Positions 38,522-46,880 of a stretch of DNA of 64,000 bases are shown here, piece after piece. The translations under genes were made by a program, and so were the position numbers. Origin of the DNA: Rhizobiales bacterium Ga0077545 (GTDB taxonomy: Bacteria; Pseudomonadota; Alphaproteobacteria; Rhizobiales; Methylopilaceae). The stretch covers positions 181,522 to 245,521 of the forward strand of contig LNEV01000014.1 of the NCBI GenBank assembly GCA_001464335.1, written 5' to 3'. The notes under the pieces were generated by a model that saw nothing but the letters and a program-made list of their open reading frames with translations, was not told the origin of the DNA and ran no database searches. Every line of letters starts with the position of its first letter. The first letter of the stretch is position 1.

Positions 38522-41413
38522 TCACTGGCAGGCTTCGCATTCCGGGTCGTCGATCGAGCAGGCCTTGCCGATCTCGATGAATTCCTGAACGGGAGCCGCC
38601 GCCGCGACACCGCCGGACGAGACGGCGTTCAGCTTGCCGTCCGTACCCTTGAGTGTGGACTTCTCGACGTGGGTCGCACTGCGCGAGCGCAGATAATAGG
38701 TGGTTTTCAGGCCGCGCTTCCAGGCCAGGCGATAGAGCTGGTCCAGCTTCTTGCCGTTCGGATTGGCGATGTACAGGTTGAGCGACTGTGCCTGGTCGAT
38801 CCATTTCTGGCGGCGCGCCGCGGCCTCGATGAGCCAGGACGAGTCGATCTCGAACGCGGTCGCGTAGATCGCCTTCAGATCGTCCGGCACGCGGTCGATG
38901 GAGCCGACCGAACCGTCGAAATATTTCAGGTCCGACACCATCACTTCGTCCCACAGCCCGCGCTCCTTCAGGTCGCGGACGAGATGCTCGTTCACCACGG
39001 TGAAGTCGCCGGACATGTTCGATTTGACGAACAGGTTCTGGTAGGAGGGCTCGATCGACTGGGCAACACCGCAGATGTTGGAGATCGTCGCCGTCGGCGC
39101 GATCGCCATCGTGTTGGAATTGCGCATGCCGTTCTTCTTCACGCGCTTGCGCAGGCTGTCCCAGTCCATCGTCGACGAACGGTCGACCTTCACTTCGGCG
39201 CCGCGCGCTTCGTCGAGGATCTTGATCGAATCGAGCGGCATGATGCCCTTCGACCACAGCGATCCTGGGAAGCTCGGATATTTGCCGCGCTCCAGCGCCA
39301 GATCGGACGAGGCCGAAATCGCGTAGTAGGAAATCGCTTCCATGCTTTCGTCGGCGAACGTCACCGCCGCATCCGATGCGTACGGAATGCGCAGGATGTT
39401 GATCGCATCCTGGAAGCCCATCAGGCCGAGGCCGACCGGACGGTGCAGCATGTTGGAATTGCGCGCTTCCGGGATCGTGTAGAAGTTCACGTCGATCACG
39501 TTGTCGAGCATGCGCATCGCGGTCGTCACGGTGCGCTCGAGCTGCTCGCGGTCGAGCTTGCCGTCATGGATGTGGTTGGCAAGGTTGACCGAGCCGAGAT
39601 TGCAGACCGCCGTCTCGTTGTCGGAGGTGTTGAGCGTGATTTCGGTGCACAGGTTCGAGGAGTGCACGACACCGATATGCTGCTGCGGCGAACGCAGATT
39701 GCACGGGTCCTTGAACGTCACCCACGGATGTCCGGTTTCGAACAGCATTGTGAGCATTTTGCGCCACAGATCCTGCGCGCGCACTTCGCGGTGCACGTTC
39801 ATGTCGCCGCGGCGCGCCTTGTCTTCGTAATAGGCATAGCGCTCGGCGAAGGCCTTGCCCGTCAGATCGTGCAGGTCCGGCGTCTCGTCCGGCGAGAACA
39901 ATGTCCACGAACCGTTTTCGTCCACGCGCTGCATGAACAGATCCGGCACCCAGTTGGCCGTGTTCATGTCGTGCGTACGGCGGCGGTCGTCGCCCGTGTT
40001 CTTTCGCAGATCGAGGAACTCCTCGATGTCGATGTGCCAGGTTTCGAGATAGGCGCAGACCGCGCCCTTGCGCTTGCCGCCCTGGTTCACCGCGATGGCG
40101 GTGTCGTTGGCAACTTTGAGGAACGGCACGACGCCCTGCGATTCGCCGTTGGTGCCCTTGATGTGGGCGCCGAGGCCGCGCACGCGCGTCCAGTCATTGC
40201 CGAGGCCGCCGGAATATTTGGCGAGCAGCGCATTGTCCTTGATCGACTTGAAGATGCCGTCGAGATCGTCCGGCACGGTCGTCAGGAAGCAGGAGGAAAG
40301 CTGCGCGCGCGGCGTGCCCGCGTTGAAGAGCGTCGGCGTCGAGCACATGAAGTCGAACGAGGAGATCAGATTGTAGAACTCGATCACCTTCGCGTCGCGG
40401 TCGATCTCGCGCAGCGCAAGGCCCATCGCAACGCGCATGAAGAAGGCCTGCGGCAGTTCGAAGCGCACATTGTCGGAATGCAGGAAGTAGCGGTCGTACA
40501 GGGTCTGCAGGCCGAGGAACTGGAACAGCAGATCGCGCTCGGGCTTGATGGCCCGGGCGATCTTCTTGACGTCGAACTGCAGCAGCTCCTTGTCGAGCAG
40601 ATCAAGCTCGACGCCGCGCTTCACATAGCCTTCGAAATAGGTCGCGTAGACCGTCTCCATGTCCTTCTGCGTCGCCTCGCTCGGGCGGCCGTTGATGAAG
40701 GTCAGGGCCTCGCGGCGCAGCCGGTCGTTGAGAAGGCGTGCGGACACGAACGCATAGGCCGGCTCCTGCTCGACGAGCGTGCGGGCGGCCATGATGGAGG
40801 CGAGCGCAAGTTCGTCCTGCGTGATGCCGTTGTAGAGATTGCGGCGCGTCTCGGAGAGAACCGGCGCGGCGGAGGTGCCGTCGAGCCCGGCAACCGCTTC
40901 GTTGACGAGGGTTTCGAGGCGCTGCTCGTCGAGCGGGATGAGCGTGCCATCCGGCAGCTTCACCTGCAGCGCGGGCGCGGCGCTCGCGGCGGCTTCGGCC
41001 TTGGCGGCGGCTTCCTCGCGGCGCTTGCGGGCGCGCTCGTCGCGATAGAGCACATAGGCGCGGGCAACCTTGGCATGCTCGCCGCGCATCAGCGCGAGCT
41101 CGACCTGGTCCTGAATGTCTTCGATGTGGAAGGTGCGGCCGGCATCGGCGCGGCGCGTCAGCGCCTGCCACACGCCACGGGAAATCTCCTCGACCGAATC
41201 GTGCACGCGGCGCGAGGCGGCGGCCGACTGGCCCTCGACGGCAAGGAAGGCCTTGGTGACGGCGACCTGGATCTTCGACAGATCGAACGGTGTCACCGAT
41301 CCGTTGCGGCGGATGACCTGATAGCCTGGCTCGTTCTGAGCCCGATCGTCATTCGCGGAAACACCCATCGGCACCACGCCCGTACGTCCCGTTTCGAATT
41401 CAGCAAGTGACAT
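38522..41413 (-). CDS. nrdA: Ribonucleotide reductase class Ia, alpha subunit
   Basis: This catalytic subunit of about 963 aa reduces ribonucleoside diphosphates. An ATP-cone regulatory domain (about 30-120) begins VIRRNGSVTPFDLSKIQVAV. The active-site region includes LSSCFLTTVPDDLDGIF and NLCTEITL, and the C-terminal CxxC pair is in DPECEACQ, which is re-reduced by thioredoxin. It is larger than E. coli NrdA (about 760 aa), as is usual for this alphaproteobacterial type. ATG 41413 is chosen; an ATG at 41425 and a TTG at 41431 in the same frame are possible. It is transcribed toward nrdB from a region with NrdR and CtrA-like sites. Confidence 0.95.
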   Translation of the reverse strand: MSLAEFETGRTGVVPMGVSANDDRAQNEPGYQVIRRNGSVTPFDLSKIQVAVTKAFLAVEGQSAAASRRVHDSVEEISRGVWQALTRRADAGRTFHIEDIQDQVELALMRGEHAKVARAYVLYRDERARKRREEAAAKAEAAASAAPALQVKLPDGTLIPLDEQRLETLVNEAVAGLDGTSAAPVLSETRRNLYNGITQDELALASIMAARTLVEQEPAYAFVSARLLNDRLRREALTFINGRPSEATQKDMETVYATYFEGYVKRGVELDLLDKELLQFDVKKIARAIKPERDLLFQFLGLQTLYDRYFLHSDNVRFELPQAFFMRVAMGLALREIDRDAKVIEFYNLISSFDFMCSTPTLFNAGTPRAQLSSCFLTTVPDDLDGIFKSIKDNALLAKYSGGLGNDWTRVRGLGAHIKGTNGESQGVVPFLKVANDTAIAVNQGGKRKGAVCAYLETWHIDIEEFLDLRKNTGDDRRRTHDMNTANWVPDLFMQRVDENGSWTLFSPDETPDLHDLTGKAFAERYAYYEDKARRGDMNVHREVRAQDLWRKMLTMLFETGHPWVTFKDPCNLRSPQQHIGVVHSSNLCTEITLNTSDNETAVCNLGSVNLANHIHDGKLDREQLERTVTTAMRMLDNVIDVNFYTIPEARNSNMLHRPVGLGLMGFQDAINILRIPYASDAAVTFADESMEAISYYAISASSDLALERGKYPSFPGSLWSKGIMPLDSIKILDEARGAEVKVDRSSTMDWDSLRKRVKKNGMRNSNTMAIAPTATISNICGVAQSIEPSYQNLFVKSNMSGDFTVVNEHLVRDLKERGLWDEVMVSDLKYFDGSVGSIDRVPDDLKAIYATAFEIDSSWLIEAAARRQKWIDQAQSLNLYIANPNGKKLDQLYRLAWKRGLKTTYYLRSRSATHVEKSTLKGTDGKLNAVSSGGVAAAAPVQEFIEIGKACSIDDPECEACQ

Positions 41414-41639
41414 CGGCCCAACCATCCCCAAGTTTGAAAGGCGGCCGCCCGAAACCGTCGCCCGACGCGACCCCTCCGTAAAGAGGCAATCGCGCGTGCG
41501 GCTGGGTCGTTCCGGAACCCCACCTTAAGAGAGCGGACACGGTATCTGAGTCGTGCCTTTCGGCCATGCCCGGAAACCGCCTTTTTTTGCTTATCCCCAT
41601 CCGCCAAAACCTACCTGCGGGGGTCAAGCAACCGCTACA

Positions 41640-41655
41640 TCACAATATATAGTGC
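41640..41655. promoter_or_regulatory. NrdR box upstream of nrdAB
   Basis: The 16-bp sequence TCACAATATATAGTGC matches 14 of 16 positions of the NrdR box consensus ACACWATATATWGTGT. It lies about 227 bases upstream of the nrdA start. NrdR represses reductase genes when dATP is plentiful. NrdR boxes usually occur as pairs one or a few helical turns apart; no second good copy was found. A DnaA-box-like TTATCCCCA (one mismatch) lies at 41591-41599. Confidence 0.75.
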
Positions 41656-41670
41656 TTAATAAGCTCTTAA
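41656..41670. promoter_or_regulatory. CtrA-like box next to the NrdR box
   Basis: TTAA-N7-TTAA at 41656-41670, directly abutting the NrdR box, has the CtrA spacing, although the base after the second half is G rather than the consensus C. CtrA is the alphaproteobacterial cell-cycle regulator. The rest of 41432-41794 holds no gene; a small hairpin, CGCTCT/AGAGCG, lies at 41729-41744. Confidence 0.45.
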
Positions 41671-41794
41671 GCGAGTCGGCAAGGCGCCCGCTTCATTTCG
41701 CTAAATTAGCCCGGATCGCGCGGCAACGCGCTCTGTTAAGAGCGTGCATAACGGGGACGACAGGTGCCGTTTCGCGTGAAAAAGACCGCCTGTG

Positions 41795-42100
41795 TCAGAA
41801 CCGCCGCGGCCAAGGCTCGCAGGCGATTCCGTCATTGTCGCGGTCGAGGTGCAGGGAATAGCCCGGATGGCCGCGCCGGATGGGGGCAAGGCCCATCTGC
41901 TGGGCCGCCGCGCAATTGGGGATGTAGAGAATGCGCTCGGGCACCGCGCGCGCGAACTGCCCCGCGGCCGAGGCCGTGCCGGTCACGAACGGATGTTCGG
42001 GATAGCTCGCCGCCAGGGTCAGGCCGAACGCGAGCGCCGCGACGAGCGGCGGTTCGAGGAAGGTCCACAGGCGGTTTTTTCTCGGCAGAGCGGTCGGCAT
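41795..42100 (-). CDS. Excalibur-domain small secreted or anchored protein
   Basis: This 101-aa protein has a basic start, one hydrophobic segment (about 15-31, in PPLVAALAFGLTLAASYPE), and a C-terminal excalibur-type calcium-binding motif, DRDNDGIACEPWP. The CxxA-like pair in IPNCAAAQQMG and the final C fit the excalibur pattern of two cysteines. Such proteins are anchored in or exported across the membrane. ATG 42100 is preferred because the longer frame to 42133 lacks support. Function is unknown. Confidence 0.8.
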   Translation of the reverse strand: MPTALPRKNRLWTFLEPPLVAALAFGLTLAASYPEHPFVTGTASAAGQFARAVPERILYIPNCAAAQQMGLAPIRRGHPGYSLHLDRDNDGIACEPWPRRF

Positions 42101-42297
42101 GGTTACGCGTCCCTGACTTGGAACACATACCAACCCATCTCCCTTTAACGTCCCGCCACCACGGGCGTCCGGATTTTAGAAGAGCTTTCGTCCCATTTTG
42201 CGAAAGTTTGCCGTCGCATCTGGCCTCATTTTCGCATGCCCCTGTTCGTGCCATTTTACACGCCGAATCTTTGCACAGGCACGCACAGGGGAGCTTC

Positions 42298-42897
42298 ATG
42301 ACGGGCAGGCATTTCGCGCGCATCGGCGCGGCGGCACTTTTTCTTCTTCCTTCGGCGGCGTTCGCGCACACCGGGCATGGCGAGACCGCCGGCTTCTTCC
42401 ACGGCTTCGAACACCCTGTGGGCGGTCTCGACCACATTCTGGCAATGGTGCTTGTGGGCGTTCTCGCCTGGCAGGCCGGGGGCCGCGCGCTCATTGCCAT
42501 TCCGGCAAGCTTTGTTCTGCTCATGGCCTTCGGCGGCGCGCTCGGTGTCGCGGGTATTGACGTTCCCTTCGTCGAAATCGGCATCGCGCTCTCGATCGTC
42601 GTCTTCGGTCTCGCCATCGCCTTCGGCATGAAGGCACCGCTCTTCGCCTTCGCGGCGCTGGTCGGCCTGTTCGCGATCTTCCACGGCCACGCCCACGGCA
42701 CCGAAATGCCCGCCGATTCCGGCGGCCTTGCCTATGGCTTCGGCTTCATGCTGGCAACGGCGCTTCTGCACGCCATCGGCATCGGCCTTGGCGTCGCCCT
42801 CGCAAAGATCGGCGAGGCACGCGGCGGCCTTCTCGTTCGCGCGGCGGGCGGCGCGGCAGCGGCCCTCGGACTTGGCATTCTGACGGGCGTTCTTTGA
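42298..42897 (+). CDS. hupE: HupE/UreJ-family nickel-cobalt transporter
   Basis: This 199-aa membrane protein has a signal-peptide-like start ending AFA-HTGHG, the conserved HPVGGLDHILAMVLVGVLA (family signature, about 41-59), and FHGHAHGTEMP between further hydrophobic segments. HupE proteins import nickel or cobalt as secondary carriers. Cobalt is the plausible cargo here, given the nearby cobalamin riboswitch and B12 genes, but nickel cannot be excluded. A GGGGAGC site stands before ATG 42298. It is not itself preceded by a riboswitch. Confidence 0.9.
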   Translation: MTGRHFARIGAAALFLLPSAAFAHTGHGETAGFFHGFEHPVGGLDHILAMVLVGVLAWQAGGRALIAIPASFVLLMAFGGALGVAGIDVPFVEIGIALSIVVFGLAIAFGMKAPLFAFAALVGLFAIFHGHAHGTEMPADSGGLAYGFGFMLATALLHAIGIGLGVALAKIGEARGGLLVRAAGGAAAALGLGILTGVL

Positions 42898-42921
42898 ACG
42901 CATTTCGTCTGGAACAGCGCA

Positions 42922-42947
42922 AAAGGCCGCCGAAAGGCGGTCTTTTT
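42922..42947 (+). terminator. Intrinsic terminator after hupE
   Basis: AAAGGCCGCC pairs with GGCGGTCTTT (one G-T wobble) around a GAAA tetraloop. The transcript then continues with T residues (TCTTTTTG), 25 bases after the hupE stop. Confidence 0.85.
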
Positions 42948-42969
42948 GTTTGTAATGACGGCGCGCGAA

Positions 42970-43369
42970 AATGTCTTCCGGGGGAAGATTGTAATGCGCG
43001 AGCCTTCTGGCTCGGCGGGCAGTCCGGTTCCCCTTTGGAGGGGCGCGCGGGACGCCGGGAGATTGACCGCTCCGGCGGCGGCTCGGTGTGGTGTTGGGTA
43101 AAACACCAAGCCAGTTTGTCCTCACCTCGGGGAAGCCGCTCTCACGACGTCCCGCGCGCGGTGGATTTTGGCTTCGGACTGTTTCCGCCGCGAAGGCCGA
43201 CCTCGGGGCCTTCCTTGGGTCTGGCCTCATTCGTCCAGACGCTCCGTGGCGGGTGGTTTTCCGCCGGCTTCCACACTCCTTGGCCCACCGCACTTCCGAT
43301 CCACATCACGACGCCTCGAGTTGCGCCCTCCGTGATCGGAAGTGGGGATATAGGATCATAATCCTAGCG
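42970..43369. repeat. Strongly folded unassigned region with many inverted repeats
   Basis: This gene-free region is packed with perfect or near-perfect hairpins. Examples are CGAGCC-TTCT-GGCTCG; CCCCT-TTGG-AGGGG; a 12-bp long-range stem GCGCGCGGGACG (43043-43054) with CGTCCCGCGCGC (43148-43159); and CGCCGG/CCGGCG inside it. Further ones are GAAGGCC/GGCCTTC, GTCTGG/CCAGAC, an 11-bp stem CACTTCCGATC (43291-43301) with GATCGGAAGTG (43334-43344), and TAGGAT-CATA-ATCCTA (43351-43366). Several open frames cross it, but none has a clear ribosome site or family match. The pattern suggests a structured RNA or a dense set of repeats; I could not match it to a known RNA family. Either strand could be the active one. 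Confidence 0.55.
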
Positions 43370-43505
43370 TGACGTCAAGGATTATTTTCCAAACGGGGGA
43401 TCGAAACGAGGCGCCCAAGGATGGGGCCACCTGCTCCAGGCCCTGAACGGCCTGTCGGGCCACGAAAACGGACTTCCCCGAACCGTTTGCTCCGCCAAGG
43501 CGCAT
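43356..43505 (-). CDS. 49-aa micro-ORF with a Walker A-like motif, possible gene remnant
   Basis: The frame starts MRLGGANGSGKSVFVARQ, a good P-loop (GxxxxGKS), then continues for about 30 residues and ends in the hairpin TAGGAT/ATCCTA. AAAGG lies before ATG 43505, and an AT-rich TATATA sequence is just upstream. No Walker B or other ATPase part is present, so it is more likely the leftover front end of an ATPase gene, or chance, than a working protein. Confidence 0.3.
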   Translation of the reverse strand: MRLGGANGSGKSVFVARQAVQGLEQVAPSLGASFRSPVWKIILDVTLGL

Positions 43506-43592
43506 AAAAAGACCTTTATATCTCATCTATATAAAGAAATGCGCATATCCTGATTGACTTGAAATAATTGATATGTTTTATTTTTCCACGAG

Positions 43593-43813
43593 AGTGGTGC
43601 GCCGGTGAAAGCCGGAGCCGAAGAGGGAATCCGGTGCGAATCCGGGGCTGCCCCCGCAACTGTAAGCGGCGAATCTGCGTCCAGAACCGTGCCACTGCCG
43701 GCAATTTCGGCGGGAAGGCCGGGCGCAGATGCTGACCCGCAAGCCAGGAGACCTGCCACGTCTCCGCCGGAACGTCCCGCACGGGCCGCCCGGCGCGTAA
43801 GACCGCCGGGCGG
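43593..43813 (+). promoter_or_regulatory. Cobalamin riboswitch controlling metE
   Basis: The aptamer elements appear in order on the plus strand: GTGGTGCGCCGGTG, AGAGGGAATCCGGTGCGAAT, the B12 box GCTGCCCCCGCAACTGTAAG, GCCACTG, GGGAAGGCCG and the closing AGCCAGGAGACCTGCC (43593-43757). A perfect 10-bp hairpin, CCGCCCGGCG (43786-43795) with CGCCGGGCGG (43804-43813), follows and is a candidate expression platform, though without a T-run. Cobalamin should repress metE, which starts about 100 bases further on. Confidence 0.95.
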
Positions 43814-43911
43814 GGTGCACCGGAGGCGCAAAGAAATACGTTTTCGTCCGCACATGGACGGTTTCCGCGCGCCTGAACTCCGCCTTATCCGATTTTCACG
43901 GAGTTCATTCC

Positions 43912-46233
43912 ATGCCCGTCACCGTCTCGGCCCTCGGCTTTCCGCGCATCGGCCCCCGCCGCGAGCTGAAAACCGCCCTCGAATCCTCCTGGTCCGGCAA
44001 GATCGATCCGGCTGCGCTCCTTGCCACCGGCAAGGAACTGCGCGCCGCCAACTGGCTCCGCCAGAAGGCGCTCGGTCTCGACATCATCCCCTCGAACGAT
44101 TTTTCCTTCTACGATCAGGTGCTCGACACCGCGGCCATGGTCGGCGCCGTGCCGGACATCTATGGCTGGAGCGGCGGAACGGTCGACCTGAAAACCTATT
44201 TCGCCATGGCGCGCGGCGCGCTCGGCACATCCGAGACCTGCGAACACGGTCACGTCCATACGTCCGGCGGCGTTCCGGCGATGGAGATGACGAAATGGTT
44301 CGACACCAATTACCATTACATCGTGCCGGAATTCACGAAGGGGCAGACATTCGCCCTCTCTTCGACCAAGGCCGTTGACGAGTTCAACGAAGCGAAAGCC
44401 CTTGGCGTCCACACGCGGCCCGTTCTTGTCGGCCCTGTCACCTTCCTCAAGCTCGGAAAGTCGAAGGACGAAGGTCTCGATCGCCTGTCGCTCCTGCCCC
44501 AGCTTCTGCCGGTGTATGCGCAGGTGCTGAAACAGCTCCACGAAGCAGGCGCCGACTGGGTGCAGATCGACGAGCCGATCCTCGTTCTCGATCTCACGAC
44601 GAACGAGCAGGCCGCGCTGACGAACGCCTATGCCGACCTCGCGAATGCCGTGCCCGGCCTCAAGCTTCTCGTCGCCACCTATTTCGGCGCGCTCGGCAGC
44701 AATCTCGACACCGCCGTCAATCTTCCGGTGGCGGGCCTGCACATCGACCTCACGCGCGGCGAGGGCCAGCTCGACGCGGTGCTGAACGCCGCGCCGAAGG
44801 ATCTCGTGCTGTCGCTCGGCGTCGTCGACGGCCGCAATGTCTGGCGTGCCGATCTCGAAAAGATCCTCGACCGGCTTGAACCAGTCGTAAATACGCGTGG
44901 CGCGGACAAGATCGTCGTCTCGGCGTCGTGCTCGTTTCTGCATGTGCCGATCGATCTCGATCAGGAACAGAAGCTCGACACCGAGCTGAAATCGTGGCTG
45001 GCCTTCGCCGTGCAGAAGATCGCGGAATTGTCGGTGCTCGGCCGCGCGCTCAACGGAGGACGCGCCGATGTCGCGGGCGAGCTGAAAGCATCCTCCGATG
45101 CCGCCGCATCCCGCAAGACGTCGGCGAAAATCCACAACGCCGCCGTTCAGGACCGGCTGAAGAAAATCTCCGCCAGGGACGCCGAACGCACGCCCTTCGC
45201 CGAACGCCGCAAGGCCCAGCAGGAGAAATACGCGCTTCCCGCCTTCCCGACGACGACCATCGGCTCCTTCCCCCAGACCGAAGAGGTCCGCAAGGCCCGT
45301 GCCGCCGCGAACAAGGGCACATTGTCGGCCGACGATTACGACGCCTTCCTCAAGGCCGAGACGGAAAAGGCCGTGCGCTGGCAGGAAGAGATCGGGATCG
45401 ACGTTCTCGTCCACGGCGAGTTCGAGCGTAACGACATGGTGCAGTATTTCGGCGAGCAGCTTTCGGGCTATGCCTTCACCCAGCACGCCTGGGTGCAGAG
45501 CTTCGGTTCGCGCTATGTGCGCCCGCCGATCATATTCGGCGATGTCTCGCGCCCGAACCCGATGACGGTCGGCTGGTCGTCCTACGCGCAGTCCCTCACC
45601 TCGCGCCCGATGAAAGGCATGCTGACGGGCCCGGTCACCATGCTGTTCTGGTCGTTCGTGCGCGACGACATTCCGCGCACCGAGACCTGCCGCCAGATCG
45701 CGCTCGCCATCCGCGACGAGGTCGTCGATCTCGAAAAGGCCGGCGTCACGATCATCCAGATCGACGAACCCGCCTTCCGCGAAGGCCTGCCTTTGCGGCG
45801 CGGCGAATGGCAGTCCTATCTCGACTGGGCGGTCGAATGCTTCCGCCTGTCGGCTGCGGGCGTTCAGCCCTCGACGCAGATCCACACCCATATGTGCTAT
45901 TCGGAGTTCAACGACATTATCGACAGCATCGGCGCCATGGACGCCGACGTCATCTCCATCGAGACCTCGCGCTCGCAGATGGAGCTGCTCGATGCGTTCC
46001 GTACATATAAGTATCCGAACGAGATCGGGCCGGGCGTCTACGACATCCATTCCCCGCGCGTTCCGGCGACGGGCGAAATGTCGGATCTTCTGGCAAAAGC
46101 CCGGGAGCGCCTCTCGCCGGACCAGATCTGGGTGAACCCCGATTGCGGCCTCAAGACCCGCAAATGGGACGAGGTGAAACCCGCGCTCGTCAACATGGTC
46201 GAAGCGGCAAAGAAGCTGCGCGAACACGCCTGA
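43912..46233 (+). CDS. metE: Cobalamin-independent methionine synthase MetE
   Basis: This 773-aa zinc enzyme transfers the methyl group of methyl-tetrahydrofolate polyglutamate directly to homocysteine, without B12. The N-terminal duplicated barrel begins VSALGFPRIGPRRELK. The catalytic C-terminal barrel shows FPTTTIGSFPQT, HGEFERNDMVQYFGEQ, IQIDEPAFREGLPL, THMCYSEF and PDCGLKTRKW, which hold the zinc His and Cys ligands. The length matches the roughly 755-aa family. A CGGAG site precedes ATG 43912. It sits behind a cobalamin riboswitch, so it is the backup for MetH when B12 is scarce. Confidence 0.96.
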   Translation: MPVTVSALGFPRIGPRRELKTALESSWSGKIDPAALLATGKELRAANWLRQKALGLDIIPSNDFSFYDQVLDTAAMVGAVPDIYGWSGGTVDLKTYFAMARGALGTSETCEHGHVHTSGGVPAMEMTKWFDTNYHYIVPEFTKGQTFALSSTKAVDEFNEAKALGVHTRPVLVGPVTFLKLGKSKDEGLDRLSLLPQLLPVYAQVLKQLHEAGADWVQIDEPILVLDLTTNEQAALTNAYADLANAVPGLKLLVATYFGALGSNLDTAVNLPVAGLHIDLTRGEGQLDAVLNAAPKDLVLSLGVVDGRNVWRADLEKILDRLEPVVNTRGADKIVVSASCSFLHVPIDLDQEQKLDTELKSWLAFAVQKIAELSVLGRALNGGRADVAGELKASSDAAASRKTSAKIHNAAVQDRLKKISARDAERTPFAERRKAQQEKYALPAFPTTTIGSFPQTEEVRKARAAANKGTLSADDYDAFLKAETEKAVRWQEEIGIDVLVHGEFERNDMVQYFGEQLSGYAFTQHAWVQSFGSRYVRPPIIFGDVSRPNPMTVGWSSYAQSLTSRPMKGMLTGPVTMLFWSFVRDDIPRTETCRQIALAIRDEVVDLEKAGVTIIQIDEPAFREGLPLRRGEWQSYLDWAVECFRLSAAGVQPSTQIHTHMCYSEFNDIIDSIGAMDADVISIETSRSQMELLDAFRTYKYPNEIGPGVYDIHSPRVPATGEMSDLLAKARERLSPDQIWVNPDCGLKTRKWDEVKPALVNMVEAAKKLREHA

Positions 46234-46243
46234 GCCAAACGGA

Positions 46244-46278
46244 AAAAGCCCCGCGATGCAGATCGCGGGGCTTTTCAA
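46244..46278. terminator. Bidirectional terminator after metE
   Basis: AAAAGCCCCGCGAT pairs perfectly over 14 bp with ATCGCGGGGCTTTT around a 4-nt loop. Runs of T on the plus strand and of A at its left edge make it suitable for ending metE and, on the other strand, the convergent 140-aa gene. Confidence 0.9.
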
Positions 46279-46289
46279 TTCAACAGACC

Positions 46290-46712
46290 TCAGCGCAACG
46301 AAGGCGGCGGCGTCTCGTCCTTCAGCTTCTCGCCTTCGGCGATGAGAAGCTTCGCAAGCTCGATCGCGGTCTTCGGCGGCAGCCGGAACGCAAGTTCGGT
46401 GTCGCGCCCACGATCGAACACCATGCCCACGGCGGGGCCTGCCGGAGGCATCAGCGTACCGACGGCCGCATCGCGCACATCGAGCGCCTGAACCTCGCTC
46501 CATTCATCCGCCTTGGCATTCGCCGGAAGCGATGTCTTGCGCGGCGTCAGCAGGGACGCCCGCTTTGCTTCCGCCACAAGCCGCGTCAGGATCGACAGCG
46601 GAAATTCCACTTCGATGTCACGGCCGGCGCTGTCGCGTCCGAACACGGAGAACGCTTGCTCCGCCGCGTTCGTCTTGATCCCGGCGAGAGTCGTCAGCTT
46701 CACTTTGGGCAT
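46290..46712 (-). CDS. Uncharacterised 140-aa protein
   Basis: This open frame encodes a soluble-looking 140-aa protein with no signal peptide or membrane segment. A middle block reads WSEVQALDVRDAAVGTLMP, and the C-terminus is rich in lysine and proline (GEKLKDETPPPSLR). I recognise no domain. It has good GC-rich codon use like its neighbours and a credible start (ATG 46712), so it is likely real. It is convergent with metE and stands apart from other genes. Confidence 0.65.
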   Translation of the reverse strand: MPKVKLTTLAGIKTNAAEQAFSVFGRDSAGRDIEVEFPLSILTRLVAEAKRASLLTPRKTSLPANAKADEWSEVQALDVRDAAVGTLMPPAGPAVGMVFDRGRDTELAFRLPPKTAIELAKLLIAEGEKLKDETPPPSLR

Positions 46713-46880
46713 TGATCATTTCCTCGAAAATCTGCGGTCCGCTCTTAACGAATTTCCGCTCTGCGGTCCAATCGCAGGCGCGGTGGCGGTGAACTTTGGT
46801 CGGCCTCGACCCTGTAACGCCTTGAAGCGCATTCGGAATGCCTTACCTTCCGCGTTCATGTCGCGGACAGAGGGGATCAT

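Noticed and set aside
37253..41410. 1,385-codon plus-strand open frame across nrdB and nrdA
   Set aside because: It is the antisense shadow of both reductase genes; composition is typical of reversed GC-rich code and no domain is seen.
42894..43361. Plus-strand frame of 155 codons through the folded region
   Set aside because: It has no ribosome site, overlaps the hupE terminator, and its sequence follows the inverted repeats rather than any protein pattern.
43605..43882. Open frames on both strands over the second cobalamin riboswitch, with a leader ATG at 43853
   Set aside because: They coincide with conserved aptamer RNA sequence, which creates repeated false proteins in many genomes; none has coding signs.
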